A stretch of DNA of 64,000 bases, taken from assembly GCF_963455295.1 (NCBI RefSeq), contig NZ_OY734020.1:1054001-1118000 (forward strand), read 5' to 3'. The position numbers were made by a program, and so were the translations under genes. The DNA is from Candidatus Thiodiazotropha sp. CDECU1. GTDB lineage: Bacteria; Pseudomonadota; Gammaproteobacteria; Chromatiales; Chromatiaceae. The notes below the pieces were generated by a model. The model did not search any database. It was given only the letters and a program-made list of their open reading frames with translations, and was not told the DNA's origin. Shown here piece after piece: positions 7,420 to 17,708 of this stretch; position 1 is the first letter of the stretch; each line of letters opens with the position of its first letter.

Positions 7420-8817
7420 TTAAGACTCTGTATCGGGAAATCCGATGCCAGGGTTCAGGATCAGATGTGGGTCGAACTGACGTTTTATCGCACGCATCAG
7501 ATTTAGCGATACTGGCTCGATCTCCTGTTCCACGTATTCCCGCTTCACCACCCCAATACCATGTTCTCCAGATAGGGTTCCACCCAAACTCAGTACCAGA
7601 CTGAAAAGTGATTTCAGGCAGTATTCACCGGCTTCAAGCTGCTTCGGATCATCAGGGTCCAGGAGTAGGTTGACATGGATATTTCCATTGCCTGCATGTC
7701 CAAAATTAACGATGGTGATGCCGCTCTCCTGGGATAGATTTTGCAGGGATTCGATCAGTTTTGGGATGCACGAGACAGGCACCACCACATCTTCATTGAT
7801 CTTCTTTGGTGCGATATTTCTCAAGGCGGGGGAGAGGGCCTTGCGTGTTTTCCAAAGGCGCGCGACCTCTTCCTGGGTCTCGGCCGTGTGGATCTCCAGC
7901 AGACCCTCCGTCTGTGCTGCACGGGCCAATGCATCGGTATCCTGCCTGATACTGTGTTCCGAGCCGTCGACCTCGATCATTAACAAGGCCCCAACCCGGC
8001 TGTCGAGTCGTAGATCGGAGAATCCTCTAACCATTTCCAGTGCGGCACCATCCATAAACTCCAGTGCGCAAGGAATGACCGGCTGGCGCATGATCGAAGA
8101 GACGGCGTTCGCTGCGCTGTGAATATCTCTGTAGCTGGCCTGAAGGGTACGCTTGGTTTGAGGTTTGGGTGTCAGTTTGAGGGTTGCCTCGGTAATGATT
8201 GCCAGGGTGCCTTCTGAGCCGATCAACAGTCGAGTAAGATCGTAGCCGACAACCCCCTTGGTGGTCCTTACCCCGGTAGTGATCGAATCACCACTGCCGG
8301 TAACCGCCTTCAGACCGAGGGTGTTGCCGCGAGGTGTGCCATATTTTACTGCCCGTGGACCAGCTGAATTGTACGCCAGGTTGCCACCGATGGTGCAGAC
8401 CGCTGCGCTGGACGGGTCCGGTGGCCAGAAAAAGCCCTCTTCGCCAATATGATCCTGCAGCTGCTTGTTGGTCACACCTGGCTGTACCCGTGCCAGTCTG
8501 TTCTCCACATCGAACTCGAGGATGCGGTTCATGCGTTCAAGGGAGAGAACAATACCGCCCTGCTGAGGAACAGTGGCGCCGGTGGTACCGGTTCCCTTAC
8601 CCCTGGTGACCAGAGGTATCCGATGTTGATGGCATAACTGGGCTATGGCAACGATCTGATCATGCTCCAGGGCGAACAGTACTGCCTCAGGGGTTGCCTG
8701 CAGACGGCTGTTGTCATACCCATAGGGCAGGCAGTCAGCGGGATCGGTAAAAAGATTGTCTTCGCCGACGATTGCCTTGAATTGCCTGATTAGGCCGCTA
8801 TCGAGATGGGTGTTCAA
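7420..8817 (-). CDS. FAD-binding 2-hydroxyacid oxidase/dehydrogenase (GlcD / D-lactate dehydrogenase type)
   Basis: 465 residues. The N-terminal FAD-binding domain of the PCMH type (about 35-215) shows VTRGKGTGTTGATVP, PPDPSSAAVCTIGGNLAYNSAGP and LLIGSEGTLAIITEATL. The C-terminal FAD-linked oxidase domain (about 220-460) has NFGHAGNGNIHVNLL and GTLSGEHGIGVVKREY. The length suits a single-subunit cytoplasmic flavoprotein oxidising D-lactate or glycolate to the keto acid; the exact substrate cannot be read. It has no GlcE/GlcF partners, and no C-terminal Fe-S domain. It lies 3 bp after the dolP coding end on the same strand and may be co-transcribed with it. Confidence 0.9.
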   Translation of the reverse strand: MNTHLDSGLIRQFKAIVGEDNLFTDPADCLPYGYDNSRLQATPEAVLFALEHDQIVAIAQLCHQHRIPLVTRGKGTGTTGATVPQQGGIVLSLERMNRILEFDVENRLARVQPGVTNKQLQDHIGEEGFFWPPDPSSAAVCTIGGNLAYNSAGPRAVKYGTPRGNTLGLKAVTGSGDSITTGVRTTKGVVGYDLTRLLIGSEGTLAIITEATLKLTPKPQTKRTLQASYRDIHSAANAVSSIMRQPVIPCALEFMDGAALEMVRGFSDLRLDSRVGALLMIEVDGSEHSIRQDTDALARAAQTEGLLEIHTAETQEEVARLWKTRKALSPALRNIAPKKINEDVVVPVSCIPKLIESLQNLSQESGITIVNFGHAGNGNIHVNLLLDPDDPKQLEAGEYCLKSLFSLVLSLGGTLSGEHGIGVVKREYVEQEIEPVSLNLMRAIKRQFDPHLILNPGIGFPDTES

Positions 8818-8820
8818 GGG

Positions 8821-9402
8821 TCAGATATACTCGAAGACACGCACAACGCGACGTACGCCACTGATATGACGAACCACATCGGTAACGGCATCCGCTTCCT
8901 GTTTGGTGATCAGTCCCAGCAGAAATACTGTCCCTCGTTCTGTAACCACCTTCACTCTGAGTGGATCGAAATCGGGAATCCTGACCTTTGCGAGCCTCAG
9001 CTTGACCTCCGTGGTCAGGGCGGCATCACGGCTGTTCTCAACCAGGGTGGATGTGCTGCCTATCTCAATTTCATTTACGACCCGGCGCACCCGGTCAATA
9101 CTGGATGCCAGCTGTTCGGCCTTACTGCGCAGCGCTTGATCAGCCGCCTGACCGGTCAGTAGTACAACCAAGTTGTAGCTGGTGACATGTATACTGCTCT
9201 GTTGTTTGAATCTCGCATCATTGGCCATCGAGTCATAGACCTTAAGTTCGATGCTCTGGTCCTCGACAATGGTGCCAGTAGTGCGTCTGTCATGGGCAAC
9301 CGCCGCGGTGGCGGCCGCACCCCCTACAACAGCTGCAGTGCAGCCCTGCAGAATCAGTATGGTGATGCAGATGGCAAGCAGTGGAGCGATTTTGTTTTGC
9401 AT
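8821..9402 (-). CDS. dolP: BON-domain outer-membrane lipoprotein DolP
   Basis: 193 residues from the ATG at 9400-9402. This start has GAGGAAGG upstream and puts a lipoprotein signal first, with LQGC as lipobox. Two BON domains follow (about 50-115 and 125-190; RRVVNEIEIG and VRRVVRVFEYI mark their ends). DolP (formerly YraP) is an outer-membrane-associated lipoprotein linked to envelope integrity and BamA function in E. coli. The order lpoA-yraN-diaA-dolP matches the enterobacterial locus, which supports the name. Confidence 0.9.
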   Translation of the reverse strand: MQNKIAPLLAICITILILQGCTAAVVGGAAATAAVAHDRRTTGTIVEDQSIELKVYDSMANDARFKQQSSIHVTSYNLVVLLTGQAADQALRSKAEQLASSIDRVRRVVNEIEIGSTSTLVENSRDAALTTEVKLRLAKVRIPDFDPLRVKVVTERGTVFLLGLITKQEADAVTDVVRHISGVRRVVRVFEYI

Positions 9403-9446
9403 GACCTTCCTCAGAGAGTAAAACCTTAAAAATGATTTGTAGTACA

Positions 9447-10064
<618 letters not shown>

Positions 10065-10427
10065 CTACCAGGCGATCTGAATCGCATTCTTTATCCACTC
10101 GATAGGTGTTGATCCCGAACCGTTGAGTGCAATAACGTCAAAACGACAGGCACTATCAATATGCTTCATTTGAAGATATCGATTTGCGGTGTTGAGGAGT
10201 TTTCGCTGTTTGCCTGCAGTCACTGTTTCCAATGCGCGACCATAATCGTTTGACTGGCGAAAACGTACCTCAACAAAAACCAATGTCTGAGCATCGCGCA
10301 TTATCAGGTCAATCTCACCTGTTTTACAGCGAAAATTACGTTCCTGAAGTCTAAGCCCTTTGCTTTGCAGGAAGTCGAGCGCCTGCTGTTCCGCCTCTTG
10401 TCCATATGCCAGGTGATTGGCAATCAT
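10065..10427 (-). CDS. yraN: YraN family protein (UPF0102), endonuclease-like fold
   Basis: 120 residues, the normal length for the family. Typical features are GQEAEQQALDFLQSKGLRL, RNFRCKTGEIDLIMRD (the GEIDLI core of a restriction-endonuclease-like fold), LVFVEVRFRQSNDYG and RRKLL-type continuation (GKQRKLLNTANRYLQ). Function is not settled; a nucleic-acid role is assumed from the fold. It overlaps the lpoA stop by 4 bp (ATGA), so translation is probably coupled. Its stop is 30 bp before diaA. Confidence 0.93.
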   Translation of the reverse strand: MIANHLAYGQEAEQQALDFLQSKGLRLQERNFRCKTGEIDLIMRDAQTLVFVEVRFRQSNDYGRALETVTAGKQRKLLNTANRYLQMKHIDSACRFDVIALNGSGSTPIEWIKNAIQIAW

Positions 10428-12421
10428 GGCCGACTGTCCGGTGGGGGTAGGGTGTGATCAGTCACCGGGGGCATCCCATCGGTCGGGGGTGCTAAGTAGC
10501 CTGATGATCTAGGGGTGTCAAAGGTCTGTCCGCTGCTGCCGGGCCGCTCCATGCGCGGGGCGTAACCGCTGATCTTGGCCGATCCATTCTCCATGTCCGC
10601 CCAGGCGAGGAGTCTGTGGAGCCGGTTGCTCTGATCCAGATAGAGGCTGCCACTCTTACCGCTGAAGGTACGGCCTGGTTGAGTCTGTAAATCCTGCAGC
10701 TGAGTCAACAGATTGTAACTGTCGATGCCCATGGCGAATAGTCGGGCGTAACGCCCCTTGACGCCGGGCATGAGCTTTTCCAGATTGTTGCGTGACAGTG
10801 GTCCACCCTGGCCCTCTTCAAATAGCCAGGGTGTATCGACAAAACTGATTTTGCCCAGATCCCGGTCAAGGTCTGCCTGATTCACCCCGGTGTAGATATG
10901 CGAAGTGGATAGGATCGGCAGGTTGCCGGCATGAAAGAATCTCAGTTGTGGTCTTAGTTGCCTGGCTTTCTGGGGACGAGCGGCGAGAAAGATAAAGTCA
11001 GCATCCTTGCGTGCGCGGGATTCCGTCTCCAATTGACGCCCCAAGAGTTTCTTCAGGGCATGGCTCCTTGCTTCACTCTCATTGATGTTGAGCAGCATGC
11101 GAATCGGGGAGGAGAAGTCATTCTCTTTGGCATTGTAATGCTGTTGCTCCATCACCTGTCCGCCCAGATCTGACCAACGCTGCTGGAAGCTTCTGGCGAT
11201 GCGCTCGCCCCAACGCCCTGTGGGAGTCAAGATAAGTGCGGTCCTGTGACCCTCCAGCCAAGCGCGCTCCGCGGCCTGGCGTGCCTCGTCTTCGGGAGCG
11301 AGGCCGAACTGAAACAGGTTTGGGTGATAGAGTTCCACATCATCAACCTGGTTCAGGGCCAAGATGGGGTTATCCAGATGCTCCAGACCGAGTAACATCC
11401 TGACCGCATCCTTATTCAGGGGGCCGACGATCATTTTCGCCCCTTGCAGTAAGGCCTGTTGATAGATATGCAGGGTATCTTTCAATTCACTGCTGTCGTA
11501 GAACTGCAGGGTGGGTCTTTGTGGCGCCGGTTGCTGATACCAGGCGGCCATGAAACCATCTCTAACGGCCGCCGCTACTTTTGCGTAGGGCCCGCTGCGG
11601 GGAAGCAGAATGGCGATATGATCTTCACTGCTCAAGCCCTGTTGTTGCAGATATCCGGCGAGCAGGGGTTGTAATGCGGGGTGTTGGGGAAAACGATCCC
11701 GCCATGTGGCCAATTGGGTGCTCAATTCAGTTGCATCGGTGATCTGCAGCTTGATGATCTTGGCCAGTTCCATCCACCCGATCAAGGTGGCGGGAGGTTG
11801 AGGCTGCAGCATACTGAGAGCCGTGTCGGTCATACTCGCCAGGGTCTGCACCAATAACTGTTGGATAGCCAGCCGCGACTCTTCGTCCTGCTCCAACAAC
11901 AGGTCGAGCACATCGAGTTCACTCGCACTTTCCAGGAGGTTTCCCGACAGGCGGAATATCTCCGCCATGTTTCTGTGATAGTGCTGACGCAGGATTAGCG
12001 GGGCATCCTTATCCGGTGGCGGTTCCATCAGATTGAGAGCGGTTTCGATATCCCCCTCAGAAACAGCGATTTCGGTGCGGAGCATGCGCCATTTCAGGAC
12101 GAAGTCCGGGTCACTATCAAAGGATTGAAGCTGCTCTATCAGTAGCAGGCTCCTTGTCTGATTACCCGCCTTGAGCCAATACTCGGTGGCTTCCAGCAGC
12201 AGCCATTCACGCTGGGGTGATAGGCGTTCACTGGCCAGGGATTCGAGCTGTTGTGCCGCTGCGGCATACTCGCCGCTCTCCAGCATCAGCTCAATCTGAA
12301 GCCTGACATGCGCCGGTAGCTCCAGGGGTTCAGCGGGAGCGATCTTGGGAGTGGTCGTACAACCCTGCAATACAAGGAACAAGACGAGAGTTAACAGCAA
12401 TAAGCGTCGATCAATTTGCAT
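10424..12421 (-). CDS. lpoA: Penicillin-binding protein activator LpoA (outer-membrane lipoprotein)
   Basis: 665 residues from the ATG at 12421, which places the signal MQIDRRLLLLTLVLFLV and the lipobox LQGC correctly; an upstream ATG at 12454 would add 11 unlikely residues. The N-terminal half (about 40-260) is helical and TPR-like. The C-terminal half (about 280-610) has the periplasmic-binding-protein-like fold (HIAILLPRSGPYAKVAAAVRDG, AKMIVGPLNKDAV). In E. coli LpoA anchors in the outer membrane and stimulates PBP1A transpeptidation. The last 50 residues are Pro/Gly/Ser-rich and probably disordered. It is divergent from rsmI with about 50 bp between starts. Confidence 0.93.
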   Translation of the reverse strand: MQIDRRLLLLTLVLFLVLQGCTTTPKIAPAEPLELPAHVRLQIELMLESGEYAAAAQQLESLASERLSPQREWLLLEATEYWLKAGNQTRSLLLIEQLQSFDSDPDFVLKWRMLRTEIAVSEGDIETALNLMEPPPDKDAPLILRQHYHRNMAEIFRLSGNLLESASELDVLDLLLEQDEESRLAIQQLLVQTLASMTDTALSMLQPQPPATLIGWMELAKIIKLQITDATELSTQLATWRDRFPQHPALQPLLAGYLQQQGLSSEDHIAILLPRSGPYAKVAAAVRDGFMAAWYQQPAPQRPTLQFYDSSELKDTLHIYQQALLQGAKMIVGPLNKDAVRMLLGLEHLDNPILALNQVDDVELYHPNLFQFGLAPEDEARQAAERAWLEGHRTALILTPTGRWGERIARSFQQRWSDLGGQVMEQQHYNAKENDFSSPIRMLLNINESEARSHALKKLLGRQLETESRARKDADFIFLAARPQKARQLRPQLRFFHAGNLPILSTSHIYTGVNQADLDRDLGKISFVDTPWLFEEGQGGPLSRNNLEKLMPGVKGRYARLFAMGIDSYNLLTQLQDLQTQPGRTFSGKSGSLYLDQSNRLHRLLAWADMENGSAKISGYAPRMERPGSSGQTFDTPRSSGYLAPPTDGMPPVTDHTLPPPDSRP

Positions 12422-12472
12422 GGTTCGATATCTATGGCAGGATGGTGCGTCCATTCTACATCAGGAACAGTT

Positions 12473-13315
12473 GTGTCAAAGGGCGTACTTTACGTTGTTG
12501 CTACACCGATCGGCAATATTGAGGATATTTCCCAGCGCGCACTGGATACGCTGCAGCAGGTCGATCTCATTGCAGCAGAGGATACACGACATACCCGGCC
12601 ATTACTGAAACACTATGGCATCAATACCCCCTTGCGCGCATTTCATCAATACAATGAACACGCCCAGTTGGAACAGTTGCTACAGACCATCGATGGGGGA
12701 CAATCGATCGCCCTGGTCTCCGATGCGGGGACACCATTGATCAGTGATCCCGGCTTTCCGTTGGTCAGGGAGCTGATACAGAGAGGTGGGCGTGTGGTCC
12801 CCATTCCGGGTGCCAGTGCATTGACCTGTGCGCTTTGCGCATCCGGACTGCCTACCGACCGCTTCCTGTTTGTCGGTTTCCCGCCACGCCAGGCCGGTCA
12901 AAGACGCTCCTGGCTGCAAACTCTGGCGGATGAGGTCTCCACCCTGGTGTTTTATGAATCGAGTCACCGGGTTGTGGAATCTCTCACGGCCATGGCAGAG
13001 GCATTCGGTCCTGAACGGGAGGGGGTGATTGCCCGGGAAATGACCAAACTCCATGAAACCATTCTCAGGGGAAGTCTGGACAGGCTGGTCGAGCAACTGC
13101 AGCAGGATAGTGATCAGCGGAGAGGGGAGTTTGTTATTCTTATCAAGGGTGCCGACAACCCGTCCGGGGAGCAGGTTGAGGTCGATGTCGAGCATATGCT
13201 GATCACACTGTTGGCGGAACTACCTCTCAAACAGGCTGTCGCATTGGCATCCCGGGTCTCAGGCATTAAAAAAAATATTCTTTATAAACAGGCGCTTAAG
13301 ATATCAGGCGACTAA
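12473..13315 (+). CDS. rsmI: 16S rRNA (cytidine1402-2'-O)-methyltransferase RsmI
   Basis: 280 residues from a GTG at 12473 (AGGA six bases upstream), giving MSKGVLYVVATPIGNIEDIS at the N-terminus, as in the family. The ATG codons at 12416 and 12434 are alternatives but add residues outside the fold. It belongs to the SAM-dependent tetrapyrrole-methylase superfamily: ATPIGNIEDISQRAL, AAEDTRHTRPLLKHYGI, ALVSDAGTPLISDPG, PIPGASALTCALCASGLPTD and VFYESSHRVVESL. It methylates the ribose of C1402 in the ribosomal P site. The C-terminal domain ends with KKNILYKQALKISGD. Confidence 0.95.
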   Translation: MSKGVLYVVATPIGNIEDISQRALDTLQQVDLIAAEDTRHTRPLLKHYGINTPLRAFHQYNEHAQLEQLLQTIDGGQSIALVSDAGTPLISDPGFPLVRELIQRGGRVVPIPGASALTCALCASGLPTDRFLFVGFPPRQAGQRRSWLQTLADEVSTLVFYESSHRVVESLTAMAEAFGPEREGVIAREMTKLHETILRGSLDRLVEQLQQDSDQRRGEFVILIKGADNPSGEQVEVDVEHMLITLLAELPLKQAVALASRVSGIKKNILYKQALKISGD

Positions 13316-13396
13316 GATGTGATGTGATGCCAGGTAATTTTCACTTTTCTTAACAATAATTACCCGTATAAGTCGTTTATCCTGATTTTTGTTGCC

Positions 13397-14017
13397 ATGT
13401 ACAGAGTCGCTTTTTTAACAGTCTGGTTGTCCCTGGTCGCGGGCTCATCGAGTCTATGCGCAGCCGGTGATCTTGAATTCACCCCATTCACCGGGCACCG
13501 GTTCGGTGGCTCTTTCGAACTCGACAATCACTACCAGGGTCTGGATGTGGAGCACGCCGCGGATTGGGGTTTTACCATCAGCCAGGCTGCCTCCGATTCG
13601 ACCCGTTACGAGTTTCTCTACAGCCACCAGGACTCTTCCCTGGCAGATTCCACCGATCCGAATAATGCGTTCGGTCTGGATATCCACTATCTCCATCTTG
13701 GCGGCACCGTGGATGTCTCACCCTTCGATCATGCTGTGGACAAGGTCACCCCCTATATCACCGGTGGTCTCGGAATGACAATCATGAATCCCACCCATAG
13801 GGATTATAACGATGAAACCCGTTTCTCACTCAGTGTCGGGGGTGGGTTGAAATGGTATCCCACACAGCGGCTGGGTATACGTTTTGAGATGCGCGGTTAC
13901 AGTACCTTGATCGACTCCAACGAAACCCTGTTCTGCAATCCTGGATGCAACCTGCAGATCGAGGGTGATGCCTTTCCCCAGTTCGAAACCAATCTGGGCC
14001 TGATATTCAGCTTCTGA
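13397..14017 (+). CDS. Outer-membrane beta-barrel protein (small porin/OmpW-like)
   Basis: 206 residues. A signal peptide covers about 1-23 (hydrophobic core, cleavage near LCAAG). The rest alternates polar and apolar residues, as in an eight-stranded barrel: FTPFTGHRFGGSFEL, TRYEFLYSHQ, HYLHLGGTVDV, VTPYITGGLGMTIM, SVGGGLKWYPTQRLGIRFEMRGY. The chain ends in FSF, the aromatic C-terminal signature recognised by the Bam machinery. There is a CNPGC pair that could form a disulfide in a late loop. The ligand or role is not apparent. It is a single gene closed by the bidirectional terminator downstream. Confidence 0.75.
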   Translation: MYRVAFLTVWLSLVAGSSSLCAAGDLEFTPFTGHRFGGSFELDNHYQGLDVEHAADWGFTISQAASDSTRYEFLYSHQDSSLADSTDPNNAFGLDIHYLHLGGTVDVSPFDHAVDKVTPYITGGLGMTIMNPTHRDYNDETRFSLSVGGGLKWYPTQRLGIRFEMRGYSTLIDSNETLFCNPGCNLQIEGDAFPQFETNLGLIFSF

Positions 14018-14125
14018 TCGCTACCGCCCCGATAGATCACTGATCCTACCCGGAGCTATTGGCTCATGGATGGAATGCCTGGGGGTGAATCCCATGCCTG
14101 TCTTGAAGTGGCAGAAGCGATAAAA

Positions 14126-14152
14126 AAACCCTCTCGGTGATGAGAGGGTTTT
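14126..14152. terminator. Bidirectional Rho-independent terminator
   Basis: AAACCCTCTC pairs with GAGAGGGTTT around GGTGAT. The plus side ends in TTTT and the minus side in a longer run of T. It sits between the convergent barrel-protein and hsp20 genes and can serve both. Confidence 0.85.
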
Positions 14153-14186
14153 CAAAATTAGCGTCGTCTAAAAAAGACCCAATGCC

Positions 14187-14630
14187 TTAATGATGCACCT
14201 CAATGCGTTTTGGCTGTTTTTCCGCTGTCTTGGGGATGATGACCTCAATCACACCATCCTTACCGCTTGCCTGAACAGCCTCTGCATCGGTGTTATCCGG
14301 CAGTGAGAAACGACGATAGAAGATGCCGTGGGAGCGTTCGATGCGTCTGAAGTTCTCTTTCTCTTCGGTCTCTTCAAACCTGCGCTCACCGCGGATCGTC
14401 AATACACCATTCTCCATGGTGACCTCGATATCTTCCGGTTTTACACCCGGAATATCGGCTCGAATGACATACCTGGCATCCTCTTCCTTGATATCCACCG
14501 CAGGTGCCCAATCGCCTCCTACTACGCGAGAGGTATCGTCATCTCGTTGCAGGAGCGGGTGGAACGCACGGTCGATCTCCTGACGCCAATCTTCCATTGT
14601 GCGCCATGGGTCATAACGTGTGATGTTCAT
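14187..14630 (-). CDS. Small heat-shock protein (Hsp20/alpha-crystallin)
   Basis: 147 residues. It opens MNITRYDPWRTMEDWRQEIDRAF, typical of class A bacterial Hsp20. The alpha-crystallin domain (about 42-135) has WAPAVDIKEEDARYVIRADIPG, GVLTIRGERRFE and the RRFSLPDN strand; the C-terminal tail is KQPKRIEVHH with an I-x-V oligomer-capping motif (IEV). It is an ATP-independent holdase for unfolding proteins. GGAGG lies 7 bp before the ATG, and a sigma32-like promoter lies about 40 bp upstream. Confidence 0.94.
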   Translation of the reverse strand: MNITRYDPWRTMEDWRQEIDRAFHPLLQRDDDTSRVVGGDWAPAVDIKEEDARYVIRADIPGVKPEDIEVTMENGVLTIRGERRFEETEEKENFRRIERSHGIFYRRFSLPDNTDAEAVQASGKDGVIEVIIPKTAEKQPKRIEVHH

Positions 14631-14667
14631 GATATACCTCCTTCATTACTACCCGTCCCTACTATGA

Positions 14668-14696
14668 ATATGGTCCCATCATGCGCTTTTTTCAAG
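14668..14696 (-). promoter_or_regulatory. Sigma32-type heat-shock promoter for hsp20
   Basis: On the minus strand CTTGAAA (14690-14696) is followed after 14 bases by GACCATAT (14668-14675). The E. coli heat-shock consensus is CTTGAAA-N13-15-CCCCATNT: the -35 is perfect and the -10 matches at 6 of 8 positions. Confidence 0.65.
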
Positions 14697-14805
14697 CCGT
14701 TTATAGGGATAATTGTAAGGTGATAATTGGGTGTTTAACATTCTGTAAATTAACAGGAAAAGTAACCTGAAACGGGTTGGCGGGCAGGGCTCGGGGCGAA
14801 GCGGG

Positions 14806-16932
14806 TTATTTGTGTCTTTGGCGGGCTCTTTTGATCCGGCTGGTGCTGTTTTTACCCGCTACCTTGCTTGATCGTTTTGCGTGACTCGGACGCGCTGGAC
14901 GCTTTGTTTCTGATGCGTCATGTTCCATTCTTGGCTGCCATTTGGGGACAAGGTGTCGCTTGCCATTGCCAATCAGATCCTGGCGGCCCATGCGGGTCAG
15001 GGTTTCCCGCAACAGAGGCCAGTTCTTAGGGTCATGAAAACGGAGCAACGCCTTGTGCAACCGCCGTTGCTTTAAACCTCGCGCCACACTAACCCGCTCG
15101 CTGTTGCGGCGGATCTTGCGCAACGGGTTGCGCCCTGTGTGGAACATGGCCGAGGCGATGGCCAGGGGGGTGGGCAGGAAGGCCTGCACCTGGTCGGGAC
15201 GCAGGTCGTTGCGCTTCAGCCAGATGGCCAGGTTGAGCATGTCTTGGTCGCTGGTCCCTGGGTGGGCGGCGATGAAGTAGGGGATCAGGTACTGTTCTTT
15301 ACCCGCCTCCGCGGAGTATTTGTCGAATAATTTTTTAAAGCGGTCGTAGCTCTCTATACCCGGCTTCATCATCATGCTCAGAGGGCCGGACTCGGTGTGT
15401 TCCGGGGCGATCTTCAGATAGCCCCCCACATGGTGGGTGACCAGTTCGCGAATATACTCCGGCGACCGAATCGCCAGATCGTAGCGCAGTCCCGAGGCGA
15501 TAAAGACCCGTTTGATACCGGGCAGGGCGCGGGTGCGCCGATAGAGCCGGAGCAACGGCTGGTGATCGGTATTGAGGTTGCCGCATATGTCGGGGTAGAC
15601 GCAGGAGAGGCGGCGGCAGGCCGATTCGATCTTCTTATCCTTGCAGGCAAGCCGGTACATATTGGCAGTAGGGCCGCCCAGGTCGGAGATAATACCGGTG
15701 AAGCCCGGTACCTGATCACGTATTGCTTCCACCTCCTTTACCACCGAATCCTCCGAGCGGCTCTGGATGATGCGCCCCTCATGTTCGGTGATGGAGCAGA
15801 AGGTGCAACCGCCGAAACAGCCGCGCATGATGTTGACCGAGAAACGGATCATCTCCCAGGCCGGGTTGCGCGCATTGCCATAGGCCGGGTGGGGCTGGCG
15901 GGTGTAGGGCAGTTCGTAGACCCGGTCCAGCTCATCGGTGGTAAGGGGGATCGGCGGCGGATTGAGCCAGATGTCCCGCTTGCCATGGCGCTGTACCAGG
16001 GCACGGGCGTTGCCCGGGTTGGTCTCCAGGTGGAAGACCCGGGAGGCGTGGGCGTAGCAGACCTCGTCCTCAACGACCTGGTCGTAGGAGGGGAGGCGCA
16101 CCACTGTATGGTTCCGCTCGAGCCCGGCCGGGCGTTGATGTGGCGTGAAACGCACGACCTTGGATTCGCAGTCAGGCTCCGCCTGGTAGGGATCGGGGTG
16201 ATGCGTCTTGGGGCCTGGCTTATCGAGATGGGTGGAGTCGATCTCACTCCACCCCTCGGGCAGCCCCTGGCGCATCAAGCCAGTACCCCGGATGTCAGTG
16301 ATCCCCCCGATCGGTTCCCCGGCGGCCAGCCGATGGGCCAGCTCCACGATCGCCCGCTCCGCGTTGCCATAGATCAGCAGATCAGCTTTCGAATCGGGCA
16401 GTACCGAGCGGCGCACCTTGTCCGACCAGTAGTCGTAGTGGGCGATGCGGCGCAGGCTCGCCTCGATGCCGCCGATCACCACCGCTACCCCCTTATAGGC
16501 CTCCCGCGCCCGCTGGGCATAGACGATCACTGAACGGTCGGGGCGTTTGCCCGCCTGCCCGTCGGGTGTATAGGCATCATCGCTGCGGATACGCCGGTCG
16601 GCGGTGTAGCGGTTGACCATGGAGTCCATGTTGCCGGCGGTGATACCAAAGAAGAGATTGGGTTTTCCCAGTTGGCGGAAGGCCTCGGCGCTGCTCCAGT
16701 CGGGCTGGGCGATGATCCCCACCCGGAATCCCTGGGCCTCCAGCAGACGTCCGATCAGGGCCATGCCGAAGCTGGGATGGTCCACATAGGCGTCACCGGT
16801 GACGATGATGATGTCGCAGCTGTCCCAGCCGAGTTGATCCATCTCTGCCCGGCTCATGGGCAGCACCGGGGCGATACCGAAACGGGCGGCCCAGTAGGGG
16901 CGGTGGTAGAAGAGGGGGGTGGGTCGGGACAT
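14806..16932 (-). CDS. ygiQ: YgiQ-family radical SAM protein
   Basis: 708 residues, the expected length. An N-terminal DUF-type region (about 30-330; [24 protein letters not shown]) precedes a radical SAM core (about 370-580) whose cluster motif is [16 protein letters not shown] (C-x3-C-x2-C). The C-terminal 110 residues include the YgiQ tail ([28 protein letters not shown]) and a very basic Lys/Arg-rich end that may bind RNA or another polyanion. The reaction is not established for the family. It is transcribed alone, with ATG at 16932. Confidence 0.93.
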   Translation of the reverse strand: MSRPTPLFYHRPYWAARFGIAPVLPMSRAEMDQLGWDSCDIIIVTGDAYVDHPSFGMALIGRLLEAQGFRVGIIAQPDWSSAEAFRQLGKPNLFFGITAGNMDSMVNRYTADRRIRSDDAYTPDGQAGKRPDRSVIVYAQRAREAYKGVAVVIGGIEASLRRIAHYDYWSDKVRRSVLPDSKADLLIYGNAERAIVELAHRLAAGEPIGGITDIRGTGLMRQGLPEGWSEIDSTHLDKPGPKTHHPDPYQAEPDCESKVVRFTPHQRPAGLERNHTVVRLPSYDQVVEDEVCYAHASRVFHLETNPGNARALVQRHGKRDIWLNPPPIPLTTDELDRVYELPYTRQPHPAYGNARNPAWEMIRFSVNIMRGCFGGCTFCSITEHEGRIIQSRSEDSVVKEVEAIRDQVPGFTGIISDLGGPTANMYRLACKDKKIESACRRLSCVYPDICGNLNTDHQPLLRLYRRTRALPGIKRVFIASGLRYDLAIRSPEYIRELVTHHVGGYLKIAPEHTESGPLSMMMKPGIESYDRFKKLFDKYSAEAGKEQYLIPYFIAAHPGTSDQDMLNLAIWLKRNDLRPDQVQAFLPTPLAIASAMFHTGRNPLRKIRRNSERVSVARGLKQRRLHKALLRFHDPKNWPLLRETLTRMGRQDLIGNGKRHLVPKWQPRMEHDASETKRPARPSHAKRSSKVAGKNSTSRIKRARQRHK

Positions 16933-17019
16933 GGGGGCGGATTATACCCTGCTTTGACAATGCTTCGCTGGTATTAAGTGACACGAAAAGTAGTTGTTTC
17001 TAAAACAGGGAGCGTCATG

Positions 17020-17708
17020 TCACGCCACGCCAAGTATCCATCCCTCAACCTGGGCGACAGGATATTCACCGGGCAGCATCACTGGCTTCAAGAAGTCATC
17101 CAGACGGTCATCCAGATCCGTTTGCCGCAACCAGGCCGCCGCCGCATAGGCATCCTGCTGGTCGGGTGTGCGGTCATCGCGGGGAAAGCCCTTGCTCCAC
17201 AGGGATGGATAGACCTCCACCAGGGCCGACTTACCCATGGGAATCTCCCAGCCGTCGAATGGCCAGAAGTGGATGCGTTCCCCTAGCCGCAGGCGCAGAT
17301 AGCGTAGCCAGGGAATTCCGGCATGGGTCGACTTGGCCACCGACCCCGGCACATCGAAATGAAACACCGACTTGGCCCCGGCCCGCACCTCGGTGATACG
17401 CCGCCAGCGGGTACTGCCGGATCGGGATTCTCCGGCTCCAGTCGATGCACCTCGAAATAGCGCAGAGGAAAGGAGAAGCTGTGGTCGATGCCGACCAGGG
17501 TCGATTCCTCTTCCGATAACCGCTCGGCCAACCACTCGGCGAGACCACGACGGGTCCAGTATTTACGCTTGCCGGGCGGCGGCGGGACCTCCTCTGGCAG
17601 CTCCTTGGGAGTGGCCTGGTAGACACGTAGCCCTTTCAGACTACAGTTGGGTGTTTTTGCGCCGGAGTAGTCGATGCCGATGTAGCGATTGAAGCTAGTT
17701 AACCGCAT
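17020..17708 (-). pseudogene. Frameshifted DUF429-like protein gene
   Basis: Two reading frames together make one protein. From the ATG at 17708 frame one reads NRYIGIDYSGAKTPNCSLKG, WTRRGLAEWLAERL and LVGIDHSFSFPLRYFEVH, then turns to nonsense near 17430. The next frame picks up with RSGSTRWRRITEV, AKSVFHFDVPGSVAKSTHAG, IHFWPFDGWEIP, EVYPSLW, DQQDAYAAAAWLR and EGWILGVA, ending at 17020. As I remember the family, intact relatives have about 40 more residues at the join, so an internal deletion that shifts the frame is likelier than a single-base sequencing error. The fold is RNase-H-like with unknown role. It starts one base after the batD stop, at the end of the Bat operon. Confidence 0.7.

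Noticed and set aside
15397-16533. 378-codon plus-strand ORF opposite ygiQ
   Set aside because: Shadow of a GC-rich radical SAM gene; no homology-like motifs or ribosome site.
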